From contig KV748188.1 in NCBI GenBank assembly GCA_001692895.1, positions 1,302,001 through 1,366,000 on the forward strand: a DNA stretch of 64,000 bases, given 5' to 3'. This DNA comes from Cenococcum geophilum 1.58 (taxonomy: Eukaryota > Ascomycota > Dothideomycetes > Gloniales > Gloniaceae). The translations under genes were made by a program, and so were the position numbers. Positions 10,628 to 23,155 of this stretch are shown one piece after another. Under the pieces are notes generated by a model, which saw only the letters and a list, made by a program, of their open reading frames with translations, searched no databases and had not been told where the DNA came from. Numbering within the stretch: position 1 is the first letter of the stretch; each line of letters begins with the position of its first letter.

Positions 10628-12026
10628 CTACCTTTCTTCTCTCTATCTTTGTCTTTAAAGATTTCTAATATCTCTAAGTCGTTTACTAAAGGTATAATAT
10701 CCGTCTAATTAATTTAGTTAATATCGTTACTTATTATACCTAAAGCAATTTCTTCTTTAACTGCTTATCGTGTTCGTACTATTGCTGCAATATTATCTCT
10801 TAGTGAGATTATACTATTTTTATATTCTTATTATTCGAAAAAGGGGTTAGTTTATATTACGTTAGTGAACCCATTTTCGCGATAACCGTTCTTTTACGTA
10901 GAGTGCACTAAAGTAAATATTTATTTATTTTATAATGTTCGCTTTATCTCTAATGCTAAATATATATAACCTATTACTTTTAATAGTTGTCTAGTTTCCT
11001 AATTAATTTGTCTTAGGGTTTTATATTTAATTTATTACTATATAGCTAGATAATAAACTATCTATTACTCTAGTAGAGTTATATTACTTTTATAACGTAG
11101 AATGGGAGGCTGCCAATACTTAGTAACGGGCTCTTAAGTCTTGTCTCGCAGCGTCTACTTAGTTAATCCGTCTTAAAAAGGGTTATAAAAAGGTTCATTT
11201 TAAGGAGTAGAAACTTATAAAATAGGGTTTATAGGAACTTAGTAATAAAAAAACGGACTCTTTTTTAGCCGTAAAGGAAACAGATCTAAGTAGCTTAGCA
11301 ACTGCTCTTCTTAGGTCCCCCCTTAGGTAACTTATTTTTTAGTAATCCTTTTTTATTAATATTGCCTAACCTAATCTCCTTTAATACTTCTATACCTTTC
11401 CTATAATATTCTTTAGGTTCTTTAATAGTTTTTAGGTAGTCTTATTATAGCCTATCTACTTTACCTTATACTATATTTTATTATTAATATCCTTATAACT
11501 AATAATCCTTAAAACTTACTATTTATCCTCTTCTTATCCTCTATATATATCTGCTTTATAAACTAGTGGCTTAATATTCCTATATACTAGCTCTAGTATC
11601 GCGATATACTATATAGGGTAGATCTTTATTTTAGCTAGTAGGTTTAATTTAAACGTAACCGGTAAAATCCTTTACTTAATTTTAAAAGGTCCTAGTCTAA
11701 TATAGTCTAACTTCTTACTTAGTTATCGACTTTTAAAATTTTTATATAGTAGCTATACTTTATCTCCCTCCTTAAGATCTAGTCCCTTAGATCTCTTAGC
11801 GTTATAGTACTTTTTTATTCTTTTCTATACCTTCTTTACTAATTCTATAAGGTCTATATAAAGATTTATTAGTGTCTTTATTCTTTTTTTTAGCTATACT
11901 ACTTATTTTCTTTACTTACTATAGTAATAATAATGTTCTTAGCTTATATCTATAATTTGCCTTAAATAGTAATATACCTATCCCTTTTTATAGTATTGCG
12001 TTATATATAAACTATATAACTAGTTA
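10628..12026 (-). pseudogene. Gypsy-A' integrase C-terminus, chromodomain and tail
   Basis: This is the inverted counterpart of about 8570-9943, readable as the reverse complement over its whole length (for example the segment 10590-10750 mirrors 9840-9990). It breaks off at about 12026, and the same polyprotein resumes 37 kb away at 49377, so this is the 3' end of one - strand Gypsy copy split by the Starship-like block. All frames carry RIP-type stops. Confidence 0.8.
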
Positions 12027-12035
12027 TATTATTAC

Positions 12036-14009
12036 ATAGGAAACTACATTAGGAAATAGAGGCTTCCTTTACGGGCAAGGCGCCCTCGCTTATTAACCCC
12101 GGCCAAGCCAAGACTGCCCCTTAACCTCAACTATAAAAGGCCATTTCTCTCGCTACTTTTCCTCTTATCCTCTATCTTTCCTTTCTCCTAACGCTGCGCC
12201 TCCTCCTCTTCTTACTAATAGTCCCTGGCATAGTCACATTAAGGCATTTCTGCCGTCCCTTTAGCGCTAATACGTATACAAGTCTAGCCCGCTTATTACT
12301 TTATTCCCCTATATTTTAGATTAACAATTAATATAGTTAACTACGGCCTTTCTAATGGGCGAGTCTCTATTCTACGGTAATATATAGATAGTCTTAGCCT
12401 CCTCTCCTAATTCCCGCCTCTAGAGCTAATAGCTTTAATTTTTATTAAGCTCTTTTAGCGCCGCCTCTATCCGCTAAGCGCGTCCATATCCTTATAATTC
12501 TATCCTCTCTCTTATACACACCCTCTCTTCTTTCGCCTTCTAGATAGCGCTAGTCCGCAACTGTCCTATAAAAAGGGGGTTAGGGGAATTCCGCAGTTAC
12601 CAGCCGCGTCAGCACTATTATCTTATTTAACTCTACCGCATATCTCCTTCTAAGATAGGAAGGGATAGGCGTGCCGCATCCGCCCCCTTAAGGGCTTAAG
12701 CGAGCTTACGTCGCACTTATTTTAGCTAACCCACGCGCTGTTTTCTTACCTGGGATATACTGTTAGTTAAACAACCCGCTTTAGCATTTACCAATAGCTA
12801 AAGCCACCTATATTACGGTTGGTATGCCTACTAGGCTACCCAGCAGAAAAGTAGCTAGACGTTGCCGATTTAAGTAACTACCCCATATAGGGCTGTGTTA
12901 GGCATTATTCGAACGGATATTATATAAAGTATTACCTAGGTGGCCATATATACCTGCCTAACGGTATAGTTATATTACCACGGATATTTTAGAGACACCG
13001 TTTAATCTACTAGTTTAGGGCTAAGGGGTTATCAGCTCTGCCTAACTGCTTAGCAGCAGAGCGGTAAAAGATTAATAATCCGGCCTTCCAAGCTATAGGG
13101 CTATAGTAGGAACCACCCGGATTAAAATTAGAAGGTTATAGCTTTTAGGCGCATAATAGATCTACGGCACTATGGTACAATTGTAAAGGAATCTTTAACA
13201 CTAGCTAGCTATATTAGGAGGGCGAGCATTATATAGCACCTTATGTAGTACCCTATACAGTCCTTTACCTAGCGCATTTATATATCTGCATATAATTACC
13301 GTATAAGTAGTAGGCGTATCTATTACTAGGTGGTTAGCATTAAAGAACCCTGCCTTCTACCAATAATAATACTACCTCCTTCCGTTATAGATAGCTTATA
13401 ATACGCACGTATAAGTGGGGCTTTATACCCTATTAATACGAGCGGCGCAGAAGATTAGCTGGATTGGTATTATTAGGAAGTAAATAGATATATTAGCACT
13501 ACCCTTTACCAAAGAATAAGGGTAGAGAACTTAAGCCACTAACCTCCTAATAAGGGGCTAGATGCAATAGCTGTGTTAAAGCTAAATATGCTAGCTTAGA
13601 TAGGCGGATACGGTTTAATTGCAATTTACTAAGGGTATTAATTAGGTGCTAGGAATTTAAGCCCTTATAAACCTTTATACCCTATAAACGGTAATTAACC
13701 CTAGTCTATACCGGAGGCGTATATATTAAATACTTTAATTTAATAAAAAACCCGGGCGAGGGGTAAAGGGTAAGGGGTAATAGGCAAGTACTAGCGGCGA
13801 AGGGAGGACTAACGTGTATTTAAAAAGACCTTTAATTCCCCCTTAAAGCTTTTAAAAGCCATAAAATAATAGCAACTCTAATAATAACAACATTAGCACT
13901 ACCTTAGTCTTCATTTTATATTCCTTCTAAAATTTCGCTTAATAAGAACAATTTCTACACTAGTCCCCCTAGAAAATTAACAGCTTTATCTTAGTACTAT
14001 ATAATTACG
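12036..14009. other. 3' terminal region of the Starship-like block, unassigned
   Basis: No protein family recognised. A + strand frame from about 12130 to 13740 contains only TAA/TAG stops, but in RIPed DNA TGA is depleted in every frame, so this is weak evidence of a gene. It is relatively GC-rich near 12070-12130 and 12600-12760. A short GGGGTAA-type repeat lies at 13755-13790. Confidence 0.4.
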
Positions 14010-15920
14010 GCCCCTAAGAAAAGCGCGAGTAGTAAGCCTAAAAGGAGGAGCAGGGGAGTACCTCTTTTCCCCCTAAAAAGTTAAAAAGCATTATAAGCTT
14101 AGGCACTTAATAGCATATTATTCCACCTAGGGCCTTAATTTAGATATTCCGTCTAATAAAGCGCCTATAGACCCTATATATAATTACAAGAAAGCTAATA
14201 ATAAGTATTATAAGGATAATAAGGATAACGAGGACAATAAAGAAGATTTCTATAGGGATAGAAATAACAGTCAAGTCTCTAGAAGAAGTAATTAAGGTAA
14301 TTATCCTAGTAATTACCCCACTACTCTCCCTTTTTCCCCAGCAGTTCCAAATATGTAGTTTTAACAACTAGCAGTAAATTCAATAGTTATTAAAGACGAT
14401 ATAGCCGATCTAGACTTAAAAACTAAGGGCGATAAAGCTAGTAACGCTAATAATAAAGCTAACGAAGCTAATAATCGACTAATACCTCGTGGATTAGGTA
14501 TACGCTTCCCCTTTTAATTTATAATAGCTTATTTAACAATTAGTAGATAATAGGAATAATAGTAGTAGTAAGGGCGATAAAGATAATAAAGAGCTACCTT
14601 TATTAGAAGCGCTAGAAAAGGAGGTACGTATACCTACGCACAATTATACTACACCCTTAACGCTAGACGGCAATTAAACGGATAACCTAGCTAAGGGGCG
14701 TCGCATCGGAACTGCTCCGCAGTTTAGGCAGGAGTTTAGGATATTAGTAGCTACCGGTTAAAAGTCTTTAGGAGCTAAAAAGTTAAAAAAGCGAAGGTCT
14801 AATTAGCTTAATTAGCTAGGTAGCATTAATTATATCTCTAATACTTCCGTTAATAAGAGCAGCGAGAGTGTATAACCTAGGAAGTAATAAAGGTTACCTA
14901 CTTCCTAAAGGACCACGCCTTCCGGCTCTCCCACCCTTAGCCTTAATAACCGTGACGGTATTAAGGAGCGAGCGGTCTCTACTACGCGGCCTACTAGCCC
15001 CTCCCCCTAGCACTATATATCTCCTTATAATACTAAACCACCAAAATATAGAACTAATAATAGTTATAATTATATTCTGGACAATCTTATAAACGGCTTA
15101 ACTAAAGAAAGCAATAATAAGGACGGCGAGAATGTTATGGATAAAGGTAAGGCCGGGAACTACGGTAATAGAAGTAATAATAGTAATAATACAGATAATA
15201 ATAACTCTAGGGACGGTAATAGCAGCAATAGCAATAAGGATAACGAGGCCCGCGGGTATATAGGGCGATAAGGATTACTAACCCCTATTACTAGTTAATT
15301 AAAGGTAAAGCGTGCTACAAAGTATTATTTCCAGTAGTCTTACTATTCCCCTTTAATTTTATCCACGTATGCGTCTAACTAAAGCACTGCGCTTACTAGC
15401 AATTATTATAAGCGGGTTGCATCCCCTATATATAATCGCCTCCGTACCCAAAAACTGCTGCTAAGCGCTGCCTCTAGCTCTGACTCTAATAAAGTAATAC
15501 TAGGAGCCGCCTTAAATGCTAATTTGGAAGAAATTTTAATCTAAGCAGCTTTTAGGCGCTAGAAAGATAGGTTATATACACTAAATATCCTTCCTTAATA
15601 ATTCCCTTTACCTTTTAACCTGGTTAAGCAGCCCTAGAAGCTAAAGCCCTAAGGGCTAAAGTCTAGAATAAAATTTACTAAAGAGGAAGACGCGCTACTT
15701 ACTAACCTAAAAGGGAAATAAAATCTTCTATAAAACTAGATTAAAGATAGCTTTCTAATAAGAAGTCTTAGATCACTATAGGGGCATTACTATTTAAAAT
15801 TAAAGGCTTAGCCTGTTATATAGAAGAAATAGGGGTAGTTTACTAGGTGGAAGAATTAGCAGTAATAGTGCTGTTCTTTTTAGCCTAAAGTTTTATTTTT
15901 AGCTTTGGGTTCTACTTCTA
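14010..15920 (+). pseudogene. Myb/SANT-like DNA-binding protein remnant
   Basis: A basic N-terminus (KKSASSKPKRRSRG at about 14015-14060) is followed by a long low-complexity stretch rich in Asn, Asp, Lys and Ser (14190-15240). Near the C-terminus (15660-15830) is KFTKEEDALLTNLKGK, followed after about 25 residues by HYYLKLKA. That is the fungal Myb/SANT-like pattern of an acidic helix start, regularly spaced aromatic positions and a final HY..KLK helix. Several Trp/Gln/Arg positions are now stops through RIP. The likely original role is a DNA-binding regulator (inference). It lies about 2 kb from the 3' end of the block, opposite to the DUF3435 gene, and on the opposite strand. Exact start unknown. 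Confidence 0.6.
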
Positions 15921-16354
15921 GCTTATTCTATTTATAGCGCATTTCCTATAACGTCCTATAATTTCTAATTTAAGAAAGTTAAGCCCTTATAAACTATATA
16001 GAGCGCCGGCAGGCAGAGGGATTTAGGTATATGTGCTAATAAAGTATTATAAGTGTTTATAAGTAATTTAACCAGATATCTACTGGCTATACTATATATA
16101 ATTATAATGTCGCCTAAAGCCATAAGCTTAATTCAAATAATATAAAAATTTAAAGAACAACCTGCTTTGCCTATAACTTTAATCCATTTATTTAGAATCT
16201 ACAAATTACAGAATTATGCTGTATTATCCGACTAAGTATATTCGGTATAACCTTTAGTACTATTAATAGGTTAAGAGATTAAGTATAGATATTAGGTCTA
16301 TAAATAAGAATAGGCTACAGTTTATATAATCCTTTAAAGTATTATGCAATAAAA

Positions 16355-17225
16355 AGGGTAAGGTATCCGCGTTAACTCGCATTAGCTATATATTAGCGTA
16401 TTTATCCATATAGCTTCCTTTATTAGCTATATAATTTTCGCGGTTAGGTAATAGACCCTTACGTTATATATACGTAATAATACCAACTAAAGCTTAAGGC
16501 TAAGCCCTATTATAGAGTTGGGCATTAACGCCTAAGACTAGCCTTAGCTATCTTAAATTTATATTCTCTTTTCGTGCGCTAGGCGCATCACCATTTCGCG
16601 CACTGCGTAGGGCATAGCCTATTAAGGATGCAACGTTTCTCCTAACTTTAACCTTTAATCTTAACGCTATCCGCTTTACAGCCTACCTTACTATACTTGC
16701 CATAAATCCAAAGTATTTAACTATTAAGGTAAGACAACCCTATTTTATTTATATATATTATATAGCTAGTAATAATATACGCCATAGTTCTTTAGCGCGT
16801 TTCTTAAATAATATATTTATATTTTTTATTATTCTAATCCTAATATAATCCTTATCTCTCCAAAGTCAATAGCTCTCTCCATTAGCCCTTACTTTTATCT
16901 TTAACCTATAACTATTTGGTTACTATTATTACCTAGGCTTAGATAGCATATATTAAGAGCTCTTTAGAATAATAAACGGCGGGGTTCCTATTAATAACAT
17001 CGCAGATAATAATTAGAAACTTAAAAAAAGAGCTTTAAAGCTAGTAGGCAAAATTTAAAATAGTATAAGATATATTTCGCTAAATACTATCTAGTATAAA
17101 GAGCCTATTAAAATAGGTCCGGAAACAACTGGTATATCTCTAAAGTTAGTAGACCTATTAGTTTAAGCAATCTTAGTAAAAATACATAGTAGGGGGGGGA
17201 GGCTATTAGGGTCTTTAGTAATATA
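16355..17225 (+). pseudogene. Unidentified coding remnant
   Basis: One continuous + frame of about 290 codons has stops only of the RIP type and a protein-like composition, for example YLKFIFSFRALGASPFRAL and NGGVPINNIADNN. I do not recognise the family. The frame stays in phase for the whole length, which suggests real former coding sequence rather than chance. It follows the Myb/SANT remnant by about 430 bp, in which I see nothing. It could be the C-terminal part of a larger gene or a separate cargo gene. Confidence 0.4.
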
Positions 17226-18200
17226 ATAAGAAATATAGTTATAGGCTCTAAGGAACCTACTAGCTTTGTTATCCTTATTATAAGGCCTAGTAAGAGCTAT
17301 AGGCTATTTAATAGTCCTACAATGCGCTATTTTTGCCTATAGAAGGTAAGATTAAATTAAATTAACGCTTTACATAATTGAAGAAAGAGTTTGATTTTCG
17401 CGCTTAACCTAAGAGTCGGCTCTAATATAATGTTGATAGATAGTAATAGAACTTTACCCTAAAGGCATACTAGTTTTAAATAGCTGTCCTAATACTACTA
17501 TAGGAAAGCAAGAAGCACTATAAACTTAAGGTTTATAATCTCCCTATAATTCGCTAAGCGAGTTTAAATTGCGGCTATAGATAAAGAGCCTAGTAATATG
17601 TTTTATTTTGGATTAATATTCAGCCTTATTAATATAGGGAGGGAAAATCTATACTACTTCCTTCTTTCTACACTAGATTAATTATAGCCTCGGCTTACAG
17701 AGTCTAACTAGCTAGAGGATTCTATAAATCCTAAACTATATCTTAGCGTAGCTAATTAGTGTTTAGAGAATAAACGTCCAATTAATAAGTATAATTGCTC
17801 TAAGCTAACTCTTGTTTTAAACCCATGTCTTCTAAAAATAGGCGTTTCTAAAAGGGCGCGACTAAAGGATCTAATTTATAGACCTCTTTTACGGGATAAG
17901 CGAGATATTTATATTAAAGATTGTGCAACTTACCATTCCTATAAGGTATATAATGTTCCACCGCTAGTAAGTCTAAGATAGGGCATTTAAAGGTAGCTTA
18001 GTTACTTTTAAGATACTATATAAGCCTAATCCAATCTTAAAAATTTAGAGAGGTTACTCTCTACTTGCTAAGGCTTATAGCGTATAGCAAGACTAACCCC
18101 TAACCGTAGTAATAAAGGATATCGCTAAGGAACGTTTAATAGATATTTAACTTATAAGTTATCTATTTCATCTTTAGAATCCCAGCAGCCGTAATAGCAA
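17226..18200. other. No recognisable feature
   Basis: AT-rich RIPed sequence without a convincing frame or repeat. Confidence 0.4.
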
Positions 18201-18211
18201 GTTTAGCCGCT

Positions 18212-18590
18212 CTACTATCCAGCCGTCCTAAGATCCTAAGATTCGCGATACTCTTTTAGAGTTTCTTACTGCACTTAATAACGCTAAACAATTAGGGCTT
18301 CGCCACGATCTGGCGCTTATCTAGCTTAGCTTTAAGCGAAATAACTATTTCTTAGCTCTGCTTAAGAAGAGTCTTAAGCTCTAAGTTAGTCACTCTATTA
18401 TAGCCATCTTAGTAGGAAAAGGAATTCTTTTCTTTCGCCTATAGTATGATATAAGGCAACTCTATATCTTAAGATTGGCGAAGAGGCAAGGTTAGCGCGC
18501 TAAAATAGATAGATTAAGAGGCGGCTAGATATTACAGCAGTTAAATAATAAGTTAATAGAAAGTTTATAATAGTTATAGGGCAGTTAGTG
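18212..18590 (+). pseudogene. Unidentified coding remnant, C-terminal-like fragment
   Basis: A continuous + frame of about 126 codons reads ...DTLLEFLTALNNAKQLGL, then FLALLKKSLKL and QLYILRLAKRQG. It is helical and charged, ending in a Gln/Leu-rich stretch. Stops are RIP-type only. Family not recognised. Confidence 0.35.
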
Positions 18591-18594
18591 GGTA

Positions 18595-19287
18595 TTTAAA
18601 GAGTAGTTAATAGTAGTTAGGGGGAAGTTAGGGGGAAGTTAGAAGGCAACTAGGGGGTAACTAAGGGTGAGATTACTAAACTTAGTTAGCTAATTACCTT
18701 GAGTTTATTTTATGGGTTATAATATCTTAACCCACTAATACACCGCACTCTGCACATTATTAAACTTATTATATCTTTCTTCTTTCCGTCCCCTAATTGG
18801 GACTTATTCTAACGTAAGCTATATTAATATTTATGCAGTTAATATAAGATTAATTCTTTATTAGTTTAAAGCCTCCGCTAAATAGATGTCGCCCCTTAAA
18901 GAAATAGCAGGCATACTATTACGGATCTATAACGTCCACCTAGCTTATAGGGATTATTTACGCAATCCTTCGCGATACCCCCTATAGCTATATAAATTAT
19001 AGGCTTATCCTATAACAAGAGCCAGTATATACCCTATAGCTTAACTTAGTTAAACTCTCCAACACGTTAGAACGCTATTAAAGATATATAGTCTAGCGCT
19101 ATCTAAGGTTAATTAGGGCAAGTAAGCGGTGCAGTAAATATTTGCGGTATAGTAGTAACTTAGGTCCTATTAATAGGTATAAAAGAAGGCGGATCCTCCA
19201 AAGAAACAATACTATCTATATTTAGCTCCTTACTCTAACCTTACACTTTAGATTAGTATTATATTATTAAAGCTTTATAGAGCAATA
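18595..19287. other. Intergenic stretch with a short repeat
   Basis: At 18605-18675 a GTTAGGGGGAA-like motif is repeated about five times with decay. The rest, leading up to the AAA+ ATPase start, shows no feature. Confidence 0.4.
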
Positions 19288-21790
19288 ATGCCAGTTATAT
19301 CTAAGCCCGTTACGCCAGCGCCTTTACTGCCTTATAATAGTATAAACACCCCCCCCCGGTAGCCTAAGCTAAACGCATCTATATTATAGGCAGTTAGCAT
19401 AGTATCTTATAGTTAAAATGCTTATAGCCGTGTTAAAGATAGTCTAAGCGGCCCAACCTCCTCTACCTCCTCCACCTTCTCTACCTCCCCCTACGAGTTT
19501 AGGGGTTAAAGAGATACCCAAAGTGAGAGGTTCCAAGGTTGAAATTAAGGTGTTAAATAAGATGTATGCTTGCGAAATCCCTAAAATATACTTAGAAATA
19601 CGCTAATATAGCGTTTACTACAGCTAGGATAAATAAAACTGCCAGTATAAGACTATAGAGACTTCGCCGGATACGTTAAGTGAGCGTAATATATATAATC
19701 AGTATATTTATATCCTTTGGAAGAAATTTAGTCTGTCTTTTAGGTGCCTTTAAATATATTAACTTAGATGCTAACTTTAAGCTAGAAAAGGATAAGAAAG
19801 ACTATAGTACGTACCTAGGCATAAATTTAGGAGAAGTAAGAGACGCCTTATAGGTGGTGCTAAGCGGCATATAAGCTATCTCCCTTTGGGAAGATAAGCC
19901 TATAGTAAGTGGACCTTTTTATAGATGTAGCTTATTCTAATTTAACTTCTAGATCCCTATAAACCTTATGTTTAATTTCCTACCCCGGTTAAAAACATAC
20001 TAGGAGAGTCTTTCTCCCGACTTAATTAGCGCTAGGCACCTTTAGGGGTTACTAAGATTCCTTAAAGACCATTTCGCGCCTATAACTAATAGTCTCCTAC
20101 CGCTTCTAGACCATAGCGAAATTAATTTTAATCTTCTTTAGGCCTTATTTAAACCAAATACGTACGTCCTTATAATTTGCGAAGGCTTAGATTAACCAAG
20201 ATGCCTTATATATAATTTAGGCAACTTTAAAACCTTACTTTTTGGCGAAAAGAGCTTCGAACTTAACTATTACTATTTTAGCTATAATAGGAAGGCGTTT
20301 AGCGAGGTAAAAACCACCCTCTCTATTCCGGAATTCCGTTCAACTATAAAAATTACGTCTCTTAAGGTATTTCCGCTAGAGTGTTATAAGAGACAAGCCG
20401 AGATAAAGCAGGATCTTATTAGCAATGGCTAGAAGTTTATATCTTTAAGAGGCATTAACTACTATAAATATAAAGGGATCGCGTTTTTCTAGACTAAAGA
20501 TAGCCTATTAAGATTTTCTACAAGCGGCCGCATTATAGTAGACGCGATAGCATTTTATTATTAGAATCCTAACTATAGTAAGCAGCTAATCGCTATAGAT
20601 GCGTACGGAATAAGCGTAATTAATTAAGGGACTAATTAGTAAGGCAACGTAAAGAATTAGGGTTTAGTTCCTAAGGAGATAGAAGACAATAAGTACCTAA
20701 TCTGTCCACTAATAGCCCTAGCCTTTAGTTTGGCAGATAAAAAATAGGGTTAAGCTTTTTATACTCTTTTTCTAGAGCTAGCGAATTATATATACTAATA
20801 CAAGCACTAATAGGTAAATTTGCCGTCGCTAATATTAAGGATATTAAATAGAATGCCTTAGCATTTAAGTCACTCGCAATTAAGGAGGATAAGAAAATGG
20901 TGCTTTAAGGACTTATAAAGAGCTACTAGTCTAGGTCCGGGAAATTAAAGTTTAATAATATAATTAAAGGGAAAGGGAAAGGCCTAGTTTTCTTACTACA
21001 GTAAGTTTTTTAGTAAGGCATTAGCTATTTTAAAGGCTAACCGTTTTAGTGGCCTACCTAAGGTAAGAAAGATATTAATAGCTAAAGCACTTACCGAATC
21101 TTAGAGGAGACCCCTCTATATAGTTTGTTCCCCTTTATAAGTATATTTATATACCAGTCTAACTATAAAAAGGCTTATATGGGAGACCTTAATATAGATC
21201 TAGCCTATTTAAAATAAAACCTAGCTCTAATAGTTAAAAACGTTTACCGCTAAAGCGCTGTCCTTCTTTTAGATAAGGCCGATGTCTTTCTTATAGAAAG
21301 AACTTTAAATAATATCCAACGTAATAGCCTAGTATCCATCTTCCTGCGATAAATGGAGTATTTCTAAGGTATTATATTTCTTACAATAAATAGGATTACT
21401 GTATTTAATGCAGCTATATAGAGCAGAATATATCTTATACTTAGATATAACAAGCTAAAGAGACTAGCAAGAAAGTAGGTATAGAAGACCTTCCTAAAGT
21501 AAGCTAATGCTGCTGCTAATATCTCTAAAAAGGATATAAAGCGGCTTTTAGACTATTAATTAAACAAAAGATAGGTAAGGTAATGTTTAAGAGAGAGTTT
21601 AGAGGCTAGTGCTAATATACTGTATTAGATTAAGAATACTATATAAATTAGTTACAGCTTGGCTAAAAGTAAGGGGGAGAAACTTATATATAAGTATTTA
21701 GGCAAGGCTCTTATGTTAAACTAAGATTTTAAAAGTAATTTTAAAGACGCTGGATTAGTTAAGAATTTAAACTTATATATATAGATTCGC
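19288..21790 (+). pseudogene. AAA+ ATPase of the fungal DUF7025-AAA type, with one recognisable intron
   Basis: Start chosen at ATG 19288 (MPVISKPVTPAP). The N-terminal half carries the conserved block before the ATPase: LRFLKDHFAP, then LFKPNTYVLIICEG (19980-20200), SLKVFPLECYK and SGRIIVDAIAFYYQNPNY (20370-20575). The ATPase follows. Walker A reads GLPKVRKI where GPPGVGKT is usual, and is split by an apparent 49-bp intron (21001-21049, GTAAGT...GCTAAC...TAG) that restores His-Gly across the junction. Walker B is LLDKADVFL (about 21265), then NSLVSIFLR. The ending resembles family C-termini. Its original chaperone- or remodelling-type role is unknown. The damage is C-to-T/G-to-A. It is a host-type gene, not a transposon gene, and reads opposite to the block's captain-like gene. 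Confidence 0.75.
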
Positions 21791-21949
21791 TTATATATAT
21801 AGAGCATTAAATACGTCTTATAGATCTTATAGCTGGTGGCATTATTGCTTATTACTTTCTTAAAATTACTTTCTTACTCTTGTGGCAATAAGACCTATGC
21901 GGTAGGTAGTGGCGTAGGTAAATTACTTATAGATCCAGGAATAGGAGAA

Positions 21950-22740
21950 TAGAAGCTATAGGGTATTAGTTTCTATAGGGGAGTAAAAGATATAAGCGTT
22001 AGTTCCTATAAGGAATTAAAAGCTATAAGGCAATAGAGAAAGCGGGTATTAACCCCTATAGAGAACCGTAAACTATAGGAGATTAGTTTCTATAGGGGAG
22101 TAGAAGAAATCGCTATTAGTTCTTATAGGGGAGTAAAAGCTATACGGGAGCAGGAGCTATAGGGTATAGTTTTTATAGGGCAGTAGAAGATACGGTTACT
22201 ATATACAGGAACGGAATTTATAGGGGATTTATTCCGTAGGGGAGTAGAAGATATAGCTAATAGTATCTATAGATCTAGGAATAGAGAACGGAAGCCGTAG
22301 GGTATTGGTTCCCGTACGGGAGAGGAAAACGTGGCTATTAGCCCCTGTAGGGGAGCAAAAGCCATACAGAAATATAAGCCGTAGGGGATTAGTTCCTATA
22401 GGGCGGTAAAACACATAGGCATTAGCACCCGTAGGGGATTTATTAGCGTAGGGGATTTATTGCTATAGGGGATTTATTGCCGCAGGGGAGTAAATCCTAT
22501 AGGGGAGTAGATCCCGTAGGGGATTTATTATCGTAGGGGAGTAGATCCTATAGGGGAGTAGATCCTATAGGGGATTTATTAGAGTAGGGGATCGGATCCT
22601 ATAGGGGATTATTAGGAGTAGGGGATTAGTTCCTATAGGGCAGTAAAATATATAGGCATTGGCTCCCGTAGGGGATTTATTTAAGTAGGGGACTTATTTA
22701 AGTAGGGGATTGGCTAGAGTAAGGGATTAATTCTCTAACG
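21950..22740. repeat. Minisatellite of 18-20 bp units (TATAGGGGAGTAGATCC / GTAGGGGATTTATT)
   Basis: About 40 degenerate copies of two interleaved variants, both centred on TAGGGGA, lie directly after the AAA+ remnant. Copies become more regular between 22390 and 22620. Short open frames here are repeat translations, not genes. Confidence 0.9.
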
Positions 22741-22874
22741 GCCTCTATTTAGACAGTATAAGGCGGCTTCTAATAGGCTAGAGAGTAGGTTACGTGTTTT
22801 GTGGAAATTTAAAGCCTATATAGAATAGTAGGGCGCGGGGGCCTAGTAGAAGATTGGGTTATCCGCTTTCCTAG

Positions 22875-23153
22875 GTTTATTTAGCCTAGGTAACTCGCCC
22901 TACACTATTTTATATGCGTTTTAACTAAGGCTACTGCCTAGCCTTAGCCGCCTAAATCCCCATAAAACTTTAACCTGTGCGGTAGAAGAATACAGGAAAA
23001 TAAAATATTATTCTTTTCCGGGTTTATTTAGCCTAGGTAACTCGCCCTATGCTGTTTTATATACATTTTAACTAAGGCTACTACCTAGCCTTAGCCGCCT
23101 AAATCTCCGCAAAACTTTACTTATACGGTGGAAGAGCAATAAAATATTATTCT
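22875..23153. repeat. Tandem duplication (two units of about 140 and 132 bp)
   Basis: 22875-23014 and 23022-23153 share GTTTATTTAGCCTAGGTAAC, the GCCTTAGCCGCCTAAATC segment and the end AAAATATTATTCT. The right copy abuts the stop of the FunK1-type gene, so the 3' flank of that gene was duplicated. Confidence 0.9.
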
Positions 23154-23155
23154 AT

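Noticed and set aside
12130..13740. Long + frame with only TAA/TAG stops at the block's 3' end
   Set aside because: TGA is depleted in all RIPed frames, so this is not evidence of coding; no protein motif found.
14140..15092. Open frames at 14140-14367 (-) and 14868-15092 (+)
   Set aside because: Both overlap the low-complexity part of the Myb/SANT remnant in other frames; no motif.
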